Made by a program: the position numbers and the translations under genes
From: Luteolibacter rhizosphaerae
GTDB lineage: Bacteria > Verrucomicrobiota > Verrucomicrobiia > Verrucomicrobiales > Akkermansiaceae
Length of the DNA stretch: 64,000 bases
Assembly (NCBI RefSeq): GCF_025950095.1
Contig: NZ_JAPDDR010000005.1
Location: 62,001-126,000 of the forward strand
Reading direction: 5' to 3'
The notes under the pieces: model-generated
What the model saw: the letters and a program-made list of their open reading frames with translations, nothing else
What the model was told of the DNA's origin: nothing
Database searches by the model: none
Part shown: positions 24,050 to 33,155 of the stretch, in pieces
Position numbering within the stretch: the first letter of the stretch is position 1
How the letters are laid out: each line of letters starts with the position of its first letter

Positions 24050-25060
24050 ATGAACCAACGTTTCACATACGGATTCGCAACCCTATTGAGTCTCGCTTCG
24101 CCGGCTCTGGCGATCGAGCCGCCGCAGGCGATCGCTCCGGTGCCGCCGCGGGTGGTAGTGGAAGATCATGCCGAGGAGCGCAGCACCGCCGGCGCACCGC
24201 CGGTAGAGATGCCGCGCGAGAATGAAGTGGCCCCACCGGCCGAACTGGTCCGGCCCTATCTCGGGATCGGTGGTGCCACCGTGCCCGATTTGCTTTCCGA
24301 GCACCTGAATCTCGCCCAAGGCGAGGGAGTGGTGATCCGCACGCTGGATCCCGCCGGTCCGGCGGTGGCCGCAGGGCTGGCCCAGAACGACATCGTGACG
24401 AAGATCGCGGGCAAGCCGGTGGGATCCCACGACGGGCTGCGCGAAGCAATCTCGGGCAGCAAGCCGGGTGACCAGGTCGAGGTGGAATACATTCACCGCG
24501 GCGAATCGAAGACCGCGACGCTAACGCTGAGCAAGGCGCCGGCGCATCAGGACCAGATCGCACGCGGCGGCATGCCTCCGCTGGAGCGACTGAGGGAAGA
24601 CGGTATGCCGCAAGACCAGGCGCGCCGGATTCGCGAGGCGATCGAGCAGAACATGCGGATGTTCGAGGATGATCAAGGCACGGAGTTGATGGATCCCGGT
24701 CTGGCGATCGGGCGGGGGATGCACCAGCGCATGCAGCAGATGCTGCAGGGCATGGAGATGCAGATTCCGGATCTCAATGAAGCGCCGCAGCCGGGCATCA
24801 ACATCGGCGGCAATAGCTCGAGCTCGATCCGCATGCTGGATGACAACGGCAGCGTGGAGATCAAGTCCAAGAACGGGGACAAGCAAGTGCGAGTCCTCGG
24901 TAAGGACGGCAAGGTCGAGTGGGAAGGTGCCTACAACACGGACGAGGACAAGGCAGCCGTGCCGGAGGATGTTCGCGAGCGGATCGACCGGCTGAACATC
25001 GACATGGATTTCAAGGGTAATGGTATTCGTCTCCAGATGGGTCCCCGTGACCGACGCTGA
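24050..25060 (+). CDS. Exported PDZ-domain protein
   Basis: From ATG 24050 (an in-frame ATG also at 24032) the product is 336 residues with a signal peptide (MNQRFTYGFATLLSLASPALA). A PDZ domain covers about residues 60-165 (PYLGIGGATVPDLLSEHL, EGVVIRTLDPAGPAVAAGL, NDIVTKIAGKPVGSHDGL). The C-terminal half is rich in Gln, Met and Asp and has no known domain. No serine-protease triad is present, so it is not a DegP/DegS-type protease. It is third in the sigma/anti-sigma cluster and may sense or bind misfolded envelope proteins, or present the anti-sigma factor to a site-2 protease. That role is inference. A terminator follows. Confidence 0.8.
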   Translation: MNQRFTYGFATLLSLASPALAIEPPQAIAPVPPRVVVEDHAEERSTAGAPPVEMPRENEVAPPAELVRPYLGIGGATVPDLLSEHLNLAQGEGVVIRTLDPAGPAVAAGLAQNDIVTKIAGKPVGSHDGLREAISGSKPGDQVEVEYIHRGESKTATLTLSKAPAHQDQIARGGMPPLERLREDGMPQDQARRIREAIEQNMRMFEDDQGTELMDPGLAIGRGMHQRMQQMLQGMEMQIPDLNEAPQPGINIGGNSSSSIRMLDDNGSVEIKSKNGDKQVRVLGKDGKVEWEGAYNTDEDKAAVPEDVRERIDRLNIDMDFKGNGIRLQMGPRDRR

Positions 25061-25092
25061 GAGAGGAAGATAGTTAGGTAGTTCAGGAGGCG

Positions 25093-25130
25093 AAACGCCC
25101 GTTCCGGTTTAGGCCGGGGCGGGCGTTTTT
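25093..25130 (+). terminator. Terminator of the sigma/PDZ cluster
   Basis: AACGCCCG...CCGG pairs with CCGG...CGGGCGTT, with a short loop, and the run TTTTT (25126-25130) follows. It lies 33 bp after the PDZ gene. The converging rarA gene ends at 25181. Confidence 0.8.
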
Positions 25131-25180
25131 CTGTCGGGCCTGGACTGCTTCGCTGCGCAAGATCGGCGCTCTCCGACGGC

Positions 25181-26554
25181 TTACTTGGAAGCGGGAGGTG
25201 GGGCGGAGTTGCTCGCCAGTTCCCGGAGGTAGTCGAGGCGTTCCTTGATGCGCTTTTCGAGGCCGTTCTCGCCGGGGTGGTAGTAGATGCGGCCTTCGGG
25301 GAGGTAGGCTTGGGGGATGTAGCCGCCTTCGTAGTCGTGGGCGTAGAGGTAGCGCATCTTCTCCTCGTCGGTGCCACTGGCGGCGGCGAGCTTCTTGCGG
25401 GTCTTGGTGCGGAGGTGCTCGGGGACGGCGAGGGTGCGGCCCTTTTCGACATCGGCCAGAGCGGCATTGATGGCGGCGTAGGCGGTGTTCGATTTGGGCG
25501 CGGTGGCGAGATAGACGGTGGCGTGGGCGAGGGGGATGCGGCCCTCCGGCATGCCGACGAATTCGTAGGCCTGCTGGGCGGCCATGGCGACGCGGAGGGC
25601 ATTTGAATCGGCAAGGCCGATGTCCTCGCTGGCGGAGATGACGAGGCGACGGGCGATGAAGCGCGGGTCCTCCCCTGCGTGCAGCATCTTGGCGAGCCAG
25701 TAGAGCGCGGCATCGGGATCGGAGCCGCGGATGGACTTGATGAAGGCGGAGGCGGTGTCGTAGTGGGCGTCGCCATCGGCATCGTAGACGATGGCCTTGC
25801 GCTGGATGGATTCCTCCGCGACGGCGAGGGTTAGGTGGATGCTTCCATCCGCCTCCGGCGGGGTGGTGAGGACGGCGAGTTCGAGCGAGGTGAGGGCCTT
25901 GCGCACATCGCCATCGGACATGAGGGCGAGGTGGTGGATGGCCTCCGGGTCGGCTATGATGCTCATGCCGCCGAAGCCGCGCTCCTGATCGGTGAGGGCG
26001 CGGTGGAGGACGGGGAGGAGGTCCTCGGTAGAGACGGATTCGAGTTGGAAGATCTGGGAGCGGGAGACGAGGGGGGAATTGACGTAGAAGTAGGGATTGT
26101 GGGTGGTGGCGCCGATGAAGCGGACGGTGCCGCGCTCGATGTGGGGGAGGAGGACGTCCTGCTGGGCCTTGTTGAAGCGATGGATCTCGTCGATGAAGAG
26201 GACGGTCGTTTCGTTCCGGAGGTCGCGCCAAGTCTTGGCTTGGTCGATCTTGGCGCGGATCTCGGCGACATTGGACTCGACGCCATTGAGGGCCTCGAAG
26301 CGGGAGCCGGTGCTGCGGGCGATGACGCTGGCGAGGGTGGTCTTCCCGGTGCCGGGAGGGCCGTAGAAGATGAGGGAAGTGAAGCGGTCGGCCTCGATGG
26401 CGCGGCGGAGGAGCTTGCCCTCGCCGAGGATGTGGTGCTGGCCGGCGATCTCCTGAAGGGTGCGGGGGCGCATGCGGGATGCCAGCGGCTCGCCATCGCG
26501 GCGGGGTTCGCCGGGGACGGGGCCTGAGGGCTGGACATCGAAGAGATCGGGCAC
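25181..26554 (-). CDS. rarA: Replication-associated recombination protein RarA (MgsA), AAA+ ATPase
   Basis: The 457-residue protein carries [20 protein letters not shown], Walker A GPPGTGKT (residues 65-72), Walker [11 protein letters not shown], sensor GATTHNPYF, and the C-terminal MgsA region ([46 protein letters not shown]). RarA acts at stalled replication forks and is related to clamp-loader subunits. A longer open frame in another phase (25083-26666) is Arg/Pro-rich and is a shadow. The gene is divergent from the carbonic anhydrase gene. Confidence 0.93.
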   Translation of the reverse strand: MPDLFDVQPSGPVPGEPRRDGEPLASRMRPRTLQEIAGQHHILGEGKLLRRAIEADRFTSLIFYGPPGTGKTTLASVIARSTGSRFEALNGVESNVAEIRAKIDQAKTWRDLRNETTVLFIDEIHRFNKAQQDVLLPHIERGTVRFIGATTHNPYFYVNSPLVSRSQIFQLESVSTEDLLPVLHRALTDQERGFGGMSIIADPEAIHHLALMSDGDVRKALTSLELAVLTTPPEADGSIHLTLAVAEESIQRKAIVYDADGDAHYDTASAFIKSIRGSDPDAALYWLAKMLHAGEDPRFIARRLVISASEDIGLADSNALRVAMAAQQAYEFVGMPEGRIPLAHATVYLATAPKSNTAYAAINAALADVEKGRTLAVPEHLRTKTRKKLAAASGTDEEKMRYLYAHDYEGGYIPQAYLPEGRIYYHPGENGLEKRIKERLDYLRELASNSAPPPASK

Positions 26555-26674
26555 GGGGGGAGCTTAAGCGGGGGGCTGCGGGTGCCAAGTGGAACCGCAA
26601 ATCCGGCGGGGCTGACAGCGATGGGACCTCGCGGGGGTGGACAAGTCGGGCATCCTCGTTTTCCATCGCCGCCG

Positions 26675-27271
<597 letters not shown>

Positions 27272-27371
27272 GCGGAGAGGTGGACGAAGGTTTCTGGAGA
27301 GGGCCGGTGCGGGTGCGCCGGTCCTCTTCTTTTTTGGTGGGGTGGGAGCGTGGTGAGGTGGCGGGGACTCC

Positions 27372-27470
27372 TTGCACCCCTTCAGGGTGCAAACTTGCAA
27401 GAAAGATCGACCCAGGGTTGCGTCGCGGTGCTCCTTACCCTGGGCTTTCTCCTTGCCGCCCCTTTGGGGC
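27372..27470. repeat. Three-hairpin element, possibly a dispersed intergenic repeat
   Basis: Hairpin 1 is TTGCACCC (27372-27379) with GGGTGCAA (27385-27392). Hairpin 2 is CCCAGGGT (27411-27418) with ACCCTGGG (27437-27444). Hairpin 3 is GCCCC (27458-27462) with GGGGC (27466-27470). All arms are perfect. The order and sequence resemble, from memory, hairpin-rich intergenic elements in Planctomycetota/Verrucomicrobiota genomes. Only one copy is in this window, so the repeat status is inferred. Confidence 0.4.
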
Positions 27471-27552
27471 TCTGGAGGCGCGGGGTGGGGATGGTTTGGG
27501 AGCTGCGTATCGGTGGGAAAGTGTGATGCTGTTAGGGCTGATGCGAGCAGCC

Positions 27553-27572
27553 GGAAGGACGAGAGTCCTTCC
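27553..27572. repeat. Short perfect hairpin
   Basis: GGAAGGAC (27553-27560) pairs with GTCCTTCC (27565-27572) across GAGA, a GNRA-type tetraloop. No T-run follows, so it is not an ordinary terminator. It may be a REP-like element. Confidence 0.45.
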
Positions 27573-27586
27573 GCTACCCTGAAGGG

Positions 27587-27622
27587 AAAAAAGAAGGCCG
27601 GGAGATTTCGCTCCCGGCCTTC
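27587..27622 (-). terminator. Terminator of the 1791-residue repeat-protein gene
   Basis: On the minus strand, 12-bp perfect arms GAAGGCCGGGAG and CTCCCGGCCTTC (27593-27604 with 27611-27622, 6-nt loop) are followed by TTTTTT (27587-27592), 29 bp after the stop codon. Confidence 0.9.
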
Positions 27623-27650
27623 AGCCCAATATTTACCCGGAAGATGATGG

Positions 27651-30600
27651 TCAGGGGGATTCGGTGATCTGGATGTCGATGAATCCCTTGGGTCCGCGGG
27701 GTGTGCCGCCGCCGATGTTTCCGTTGAGGCGGAAGCTGTGGTAGGTCCAGCCGGTATCGAGGGAGGGCATGCCGGCGGTGCTGGCTACAATCTCGCTGAC
27801 GCCTTGGTCGAAAACGCTGAGGTTATTGCCGCCGCGGATGGTGTAGATCACCTTGTCGATGGTGGCATCGGCGGCGGGACCAGGGAGGTTGTCGAAGGTG
27901 GCACCATTGCGGGCTGGCAGGGTGATGACGAGGGCTTGATTGCCCGCGACCGTTTCGATGCGGGAGCGGATCTTACCGCTGGCTGCACGGAGGGTGGGGT
28001 TCTCATTGAGCGCGAACTCCTCGAAGTTGCTGAGTCCGTCGCGATCGGGATCGGCGCTCTTGTCGGCATCGGGCCCGGTGAGGGTGGGATAGCCCGAGAT
28101 CCAGCCCGCAAAGGGATCCGACACGACGCGCAGCGATCCGCTGCCGGTGATGAGACCGGGGTGGGAGGTGCTGGTGAAGATGCCGGTGCCCTGGGCGGTG
28201 CCATTCACGAGGAAGGCGGCGACGGTGTCCTGCTGACCGTGGGTCAGATTCAAGGTGCCGCCGGTCTTCACTTCCACTGCCGCGGTATCGCTGAGGGTTG
28301 CGGTGGGCAGGGTGAGGGTGCCCAGCGAGACGGTAGTGGTGCCGGTGTGGGAGTAGCCGCCATTGAGGGCGAGCGTGCCGGCACCGGTCTTATCAAGATT
28401 GCCGGTGCCGCTGAGAGCGCCAGTGAAGGTGATGTTGTTCGCGGTGCCGGACGCATTTGCGGCTTTCACGGTGAAGTTACCGGAGGTCACGACGGGGAGT
28501 GAGGTGGACCACGGGGCCTTCGCGCCGAGGATACCGCCGGAGAGCTTGAGCGTGGCGACGAAGCCGGGAGCGGTGCTGCCGAGCACCATGCCGCCGGAGC
28601 CGACGTAGAGCTCGCCGATATTCATCACATTCACGGTGCTGGTGCCGGCGATGGCTCCTTGGCCGAATTGGATGCGCTCGACGGAGGCAACGCCGTTGCG
28701 GGCAAGCAGGGCGGCATTTCCCTGAAGCGGTCCGCCGAGGGTGATGCCTGCGGCGGCATCGCTGCTGGTAAAGGTGCCACCGTTGACATCGATGACCGAC
28801 CAGCGGCCGCCGTTGTTCAGACCGACGACGATCGGTCCGCCGATATCAAGGCTGCCAGAATCGATGCGGGCGGAGACCGAGGAATTCGCTCCGGAGGTGA
28901 CGCCCATCGAGAGACCGCCGGCGATATCGACATCGGCGCCATTCACGTAGAAGCCGATGCCGGTGGAACCTTCGACGGGCTCGGCAGTGTAGATGAGTCC
29001 GCCGCGGCCGATGCTCATGGATGAGGCGGTGAGGGTGCCGCCGATGGCGGAGATGAGGTAGTTGTTCGCGGAGTTGCCGGTGCCGTTCAGTCCTGCGGGG
29101 AAGCTGGCGGATCCGGTAACGAGCTCGAAGGTGGCGGGACCGGCGGGGCTATTCGCGACATTACCGGTTCCGACGGAGGTGATGGTGCCGCCATTGATCA
29201 CAAGGCGGCCGGTGGCTCCGACGTTGATGGCAGAGTTGTTAAGCACGGCGGTGGGCTCGATGACGAGGGTTCCGCCGTTCACGGCGGTGCTGCCGCTGAA
29301 GGTGTGAACGCCGCTGAGAGAGAGCGTGCCGGTGCCGGTCTTCACGAAAGAGCCGCTGCCGCTCAGAATGCCGGTGTAGCTGGTGGTCGCACCATTGCCG
29401 CCCGCGGTGAGGGCGACGGGGGTGGTGAAGATATTATCCAGCGCGAGGTCCTTGTTGCCCTCCAGCGCGCCGATGGTGGCGGCGAAGAGGTTGTCGAAGT
29501 CGAGCGTGCCGCCACCGTTGTTATAGAGCAGCGTGCTGTTCTGAAGCGCGAGGGCTTCGAGAAGCACGAGCTTCCCGCCTAGGATCGCGGTGGTCCCGGT
29601 GAAGGTATTCGCGCGGCTGAGGGCCTTGTCCCCCGCGCCGGTGAGGACGAGATCGCCGGAGCCGGTGATCAGGTTTCCGATCAGCGGGGAATCCGAACGA
29701 TTTACGGTAAGCGTCGTACCAACGGCGGTGAGGGCGATATCCCCGAGAACCGAGCCGGTGGTGCCGCCATTGCCAAGGGTGAGCGCTCCATTGAGGACGC
29801 TGACATTCCCGAGGAAGGTGGTGTCCGCCGCCAAGGTGAGGGTGCCGCCGCCGTCCTTGTTGAAGGGGGCGAGACCGGTGAGGCCGAAGTTATTGGCGAG
29901 GGTGACGTTGCTATCCATCAGGAAGGTAACCGGGCTATCGCCAAAGGTGATGGCGCGGTTCGAGATGTCCTGAGTATTCGATGGTGACCAAGCGAGGGTG
30001 GCGGCATTGAGGGTAAGGCTGCCGCTGCCGAGGCTGTTGTTGCCGAAGGTAAGCAAGCCGTTGCTGAAGTTGACGGCTCCGGCGAAGGTGTTCGAGCCAC
30101 CGAGGGAGAGATCGCCGGGGCTGGACTTGGTGATGCTGCCGGCACCACTGATGTCCCCGAGCAGGGCGATGGAATCCCCGGCATTGGCGAGCGTGACGAG
30201 CAGCGGGTCGGTGAGCGCGAGCTTGGCGGCGATGGTGTGATCGCCTTGGAGGATATTGATCTCGGAGCTGCCGGTGCTTTGGTCGAGCGTGAGAACGGGC
30301 GTGCTGCCGGTGATGGTGTAGGAGTTCGCGTTGTTGAACTGAAGGATGCCGGCGGTGCGGCTGGCATCGAGCGTGACGGTGCGCGGTCCGGTAATGGTGC
30401 TGCCGAAGGTGGCGGTGGCGCCGATACCATTGGGCGCACCGTTGAGCCAGTTGCCGGCGATGCTCCAGTTGCCCGCGGCATCGACATTCCAGATCGAGGG
30501 GAGAGCGCCGCCGACGGTGAGGCGGATCGAGTTGCCTGCGACGCTGAAGGTGTAGGTGAGTCCGGCCTGCTGGCTGGCGGGATCGACCTCGAAGAGATCA

Positions 30601-33026
30601 TTCGCATTACCCGTGAAGCTGCCGGCGAACTGGATGAGATCGTAGGTGCCGGGGGTGGTCCACTTCGCGGTGGAATTGGCGACTCGCAGATCGACCATGA
30701 CCGGATTCGCGAGCGATGCGGCGGCGGTGAGGCCGTTGGTATTGCTCACCACGATCTTATCGTAGACGGTGCTATCCGTGAACTCGGCATGGAGGGTGGT
30801 GCCGCCTGCGAGGGCGAGCGAGCCGGTGGTGAGGGTGCCGACGGCGGTCGCTGCAGGAGTGACTGCTCCGGGGCGGAGATGGGATCCGGAGGTGGTGGTG
30901 GTGGCCCCGGCGATGCTACCGGTGCCGCCAAGGGTGGCGCCGCCCGCGAGGCTAACAGCTCCGGTGGAGGTGGCACTGCCGCTAGCGTTTGCTGCAACCA
31001 AGGTGCCGGAGCTGATGGCGGTGCTGCCGCCATAGGTATTCGCGGCGGAGAGGGTGACGACGCCGCTTCCATTCACCGCAAGCGCACCGGCACCGCTGAT
31101 CGGGCTGGTGATCTCGTAGGAGTCCGCGGCGGTAGCGGCACCGAAGCTGGCGGTGATGCCGGAGGCGACGGTGAAGCTGCGTGGTGTGACGATGCCCGGC
31201 GCGGTGGCGATGATGCCGCCATTCGAGACGGTGAAGCTCACGGCGCCTGCGGCATCGCCCAAGGAGGCTGTGCTATTGATGCCGATGGTGCCGCCTTCGA
31301 TGGAAGTGCCGGCGGTGTAGGTGTTGATGCCGTTGAAGTTCACACGGCCGTTGCCGCGCTTGATCACGGTGCCGGGTCCGGAGAGGATGCCGGGGTAGAC
31401 GCTGTCCGCGGAGTTGTCGCGATCGAAGACGAGGGTAGTGCCAGCGGTCGTGATGACATTGGTGGCGGCGAGGCTGCCGGTGGCACCGTTGCCGACCTTG
31501 AGGGTGCCAGCGTTGAGCTGGGTATCGCCGGTGTAGGTGTTCGGGCCGCTCAGGGTGAGGGTGCCGGTGCCGACCTTGTAGAGGCGGGCGGCGCCGGTGG
31601 AATTGGCGATGATGCCGGCGTATTCGGAATCCTGGTTCAGCGCACCGACCTGCCAGTTGACGAAGCGGCCGTTCACGGTGCTGCCGCCCATGTAGGCGCT
31701 GGCGGTGCCGCTGAGCTTGCCGATGGCGTGGGTGGTGCCGATGGCGTTGTTCGGCGGATTGAAGATCTGGAAGACTCCGGCATTGGTAACGTGCAGGGAG
31801 AGTCCGGCGTGCAGCATGTTGGTGCCGTTCAAGCGCCACTCGGAATTCCCGGTGCCGGCGGATGAGGCGGTGACGGTACCGGTGAACCCGGTCCAGTTGC
31901 CGTTCATGTTACCACGGACATAGTTGCAGATCACATTGAGCGAGCCGCTGCCGGTGATGGTCGAATTGAAGTCGCCGCGCTGCATCGTGAAGACCGCGCC
32001 GGTCTGGCCGGCGGGGACGACGAGCGGATTGGTGAATCCGACCACGGTGGGGCCGTTGCTGCCGGTGGCACCGTTCAGCATGACCGAGCCACCTTCAAAG
32101 GTGATGGTCTTGGTGGCGGGTCCGATCGGTTCCTGATTGAGGGCTGCACCGGCGGCGCTGCTGGCGAGGTTTCCGCGGATGCGGAGTAGGCCGCCCTTGA
32201 TGGTCATGGGGCCGGTGAAAGTGGCGGCATTGAGACCGGAGAGGAGGACTTCGCCGTTGCCGTCCTTGGTGAAGTTCCCCGCGCCGGTGATGACGCCGCC
32301 GACATTCAGGCTGCCTGAATGGGAGGTGAGGGTAATGGCGGAGGGGATGGAGACGGCACCTGCGCCAAGGGCGAGATTTCCTGGGCCGGTGTAGCTGAAG
32401 TTCGAGTTCCAGTTCTGGGCGTTGTTATTGGTCAGGGTGACGGCTCCGACCGGGTTGCCGATATTGCCGCCGGAGATGGTCAGGGTGCTGGTGCCGATGG
32501 CGGTGGCATTGCTGAGATTGAGGGTGCCGGCATTGACCGCGGTGGTACCGCTGTAGGTATTCGCGCCGCTCAAGGTAAGGGTGCCGGGGCCTGCTTTCGC
32601 GAGGCCGGCCGTGCCGGTGATCTGTGCGCTGATCTCGGCGAGGGCATCGGTGCCGAGAGCGTTGACGGTGATGACCGGCGAGCCGTCGAGGGTGAGGATG
32701 TTCAGGGGGTCGACGTTGTTATCGATCACCCAGAATCCGGCGGAAGATGTATTGGTATCGCCGAAGGTGATGCTGCCGATCGTGCGCGGGGTATCAAGGG
32801 CGGCGATGAAGGTCCCGTCCGGGATATCGATGGTGCTAAAGTTCGCGGTATTGCCAGCGCCGTTGGCGATGGTGCCGCCGGACCAGTTGGCGCTATCGCT
32901 CCAGAGGCCGGGGCTGGCTGTGCCGGTCCAAGTGCCGTTCTGGGCGTGGGCGGAGGTGAAGGCGCATGCGGTGGCGCAGGCAAGCAGGGCGGCGCGGACA
33001 CCGCTCCCGGAAGGGGAGTTTTTCAT
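27651..33026 (-). CDS. Giant exported protein of autotransporter-associated beta-strand repeats
   Basis: The 1791-residue protein has a signal peptide (about residues 1-29, ending TSAHAQ) followed by GTWTGTASPGLWSDSANWSG. At least ten copies of the beta-strand repeat with core form GxGTLTLSGxNTYSGxT...GTL can be counted along most of its length. That is the passenger-associated repeat of autotransporter-like adhesins and forms a right-handed beta-helix. Near the C-terminus ADPDRDGLSNFEEF is a DxDxDG calcium-binding-type segment, followed by an about 110-residue terminal domain ending DIQITESP. No C-terminal beta-barrel is seen, so classical type V secretion is unlikely and surface attachment must use another route. 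It is the last gene of the locus, with its own palindrome upstream and a terminator. It may bind polysaccharide or form a coat; this is inferred. Confidence 0.85.
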   Translation of the reverse strand: MKNSPSGSGVRAALLACATACAFTSAHAQNGTWTGTASPGLWSDSANWSGGTIANGAGNTANFSTIDIPDGTFIAALDTPRTIGSITFGDTNTSSAGFWVIDNNVDPLNILTLDGSPVITVNALGTDALAEISAQITGTAGLAKAGPGTLTLSGANTYSGTTAVNAGTLNLSNATAIGTSTLTISGGNIGNPVGAVTLTNNNAQNWNSNFSYTGPGNLALGAGAVSIPSAITLTSHSGSLNVGGVITGAGNFTKDGNGEVLLSGLNAATFTGPMTIKGGLLRIRGNLASSAAGAALNQEPIGPATKTITFEGGSVMLNGATGSNGPTVVGFTNPLVVPAGQTGAVFTMQRGDFNSTITGSGSLNVICNYVRGNMNGNWTGFTGTVTASSAGTGNSEWRLNGTNMLHAGLSLHVTNAGVFQIFNPPNNAIGTTHAIGKLSGTASAYMGGSTVNGRFVNWQVGALNQDSEYAGIIANSTGAARLYKVGTGTLTLSGPNTYTGDTQLNAGTLKVGNGATGSLAATNVITTAGTTLVFDRDNSADSVYPGILSGPGTVIKRGNGRVNFNGINTYTAGTSIEGGTIGINSTASLGDAAGAVSFTVSNGGIIATAPGIVTPRSFTVASGITASFGAATAADSYEITSPISGAGALAVNGSGVVTLSAANTYGGSTAISSGTLVAANASGSATSTGAVSLAGGATLGGTGSIAGATTTTSGSHLRPGAVTPAATAVGTLTTGSLALAGGTTLHAEFTDSTVYDKIVVSNTNGLTAAASLANPVMVDLRVANSTAKWTTPGTYDLIQFAGSFTGNANDLFEVDPASQQAGLTYTFSVAGNSIRLTVGGALPSIWNVDAAGNWSIAGNWLNGAPNGIGATATFGSTITGPRTVTLDASRTAGILQFNNANSYTITGSTPVLTLDQSTGSSEINILQGDHTIAAKLALTDPLLVTLANAGDSIALLGDISGAGSITKSSPGDLSLGGSNTFAGAVNFSNGLLTFGNNSLGSGSLTLNAATLAWSPSNTQDISNRAITFGDSPVTFLMDSNVTLANNFGLTGLAPFNKDGGGTLTLAADTTFLGNVSVLNGALTLGNGGTTGSVLGDIALTAVGTTLTVNRSDSPLIGNLITGSGDLVLTGAGDKALSRANTFTGTTAILGGKLVLLEALALQNSTLLYNNGGGTLDFDNLFAATIGALEGNKDLALDNIFTTPVALTAGGNGATTSYTGILSGSGSFVKTGTGTLSLSGVHTFSGSTAVNGGTLVIEPTAVLNNSAINVGATGRLVINGGTITSVGTGNVANSPAGPATFELVTGSASFPAGLNGTGNSANNYLISAIGGTLTASSMSIGRGGLIYTAEPVEGSTGIGFYVNGADVDIAGGLSMGVTSGANSSVSARIDSGSLDIGGPIVVGLNNGGRWSVIDVNGGTFTSSDAAAGITLGGPLQGNAALLARNGVASVERIQFGQGAIAGTSTVNVMNIGELYVGSGGMVLGSTAPGFVATLKLSGGILGAKAPWSTSLPVVTSGNFTVKAANASGTANNITFTGALSGTGNLDKTGAGTLALNGGYSHTGTTTVSLGTLTLPTATLSDTAAVEVKTGGTLNLTHGQQDTVAAFLVNGTAQGTGIFTSTSHPGLITGSGSLRVVSDPFAGWISGYPTLTGPDADKSADPDRDGLSNFEEFALNENPTLRAASGKIRSRIETVAGNQALVITLPARNGATFDNLPGPAADATIDKVIYTIRGGNNLSVFDQGVSEIVASTAGMPSLDTGWTYHSFRLNGNIGGGTPRGPKGFIDIQITESP

Positions 33027-33048
33027 GGGTTTGGCGATTCTTGGGTTA

Positions 33049-33062
33049 GCCCCGGGCGGGGC
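33049..33062 (-). other. Leader hairpin of the repeat-protein transcript
   Basis: GCCCC (33049-33053) and GGGGC (33058-33062) form a short GC hairpin in the putative 5' leader, about 25 bp before the start codon at 33026. It may affect mRNA stability or translation; this is weak evidence. Confidence 0.3.
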
Positions 33063-33093
33063 ACCGCGGGGGTTCTCCGCAGTTACAAGAATC

Positions 33094-33099
33094 GTTATC
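33094..33099 (-). promoter_or_regulatory. Candidate -10 box of the repeat-protein gene
   Basis: GATAAC on the minus strand, 35 bp (centre to centre) downstream of the palindrome at 33124-33139 and about 68 bp before the start codon. There is no good -35 hexamer, as expected for an activated promoter. Read by eye only. Confidence 0.35.
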
Positions 33100-33123
33100 C
33101 ATGACGGACGAGAAAGCGTCGAT

Positions 33124-33139
33124 TACCCCAAGGGGGGTA
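33124..33139. promoter_or_regulatory. TACCCC/GGGGTA palindrome, copy 1
   Basis: TACCCC (33124-33129), spacer AAGG, GGGGTA (33134-33139), a perfect 6-4-6 inverted repeat. It sits in the 129-bp gap between the response-regulator stop and the repeat-protein start. The form resembles sites of NarL/LuxR-type regulators (TACYYMT-type half sites). Binding by the adjacent regulator is proposed. Confidence 0.5.
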
Positions 33140-33155
33140 TGACTCCCGCGTGGGG

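Larger units (their letters stand above)
27272..27586. other. Non-coding hairpin-rich intergenic stretch
   Basis: Between the carbonic anhydrase and the terminator of the repeat-protein gene there is no credible gene. The short open frames here (for example 27372-27647) have no start context or recognisable product. The stretch holds three consecutive hairpins (27372-27470) and a fourth (27553-27572), listed separately. Confidence 0.6.

Noticed and set aside
25083-26666. 527-residue frame overlapping rarA, longer than rarA itself
   Set aside because: Extremely rich in Arg, Pro and His; the 457-residue frame holds every RarA motif.
27372-27647. 91-codon open frame in the intergenic stretch before the repeat-protein gene
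   Set aside because: It translates hairpin sequence and runs through the terminator of the opposite gene; no start context and no homologous-looking product.
30237-31865. 542-residue plus-strand open frame opposite the 1791-residue repeat protein
   Set aside because: Low-complexity antisense translation of the beta-strand repeats; the composition follows the repeat period of the opposite strand.
27651-33026. Possible CRISPR or tandem DNA repeat array within the giant repeat gene
   Set aside because: The periodicity is of protein motifs with divergent DNA and irregular spacing; there are no identical short repeats with unique spacers and no cas genes.
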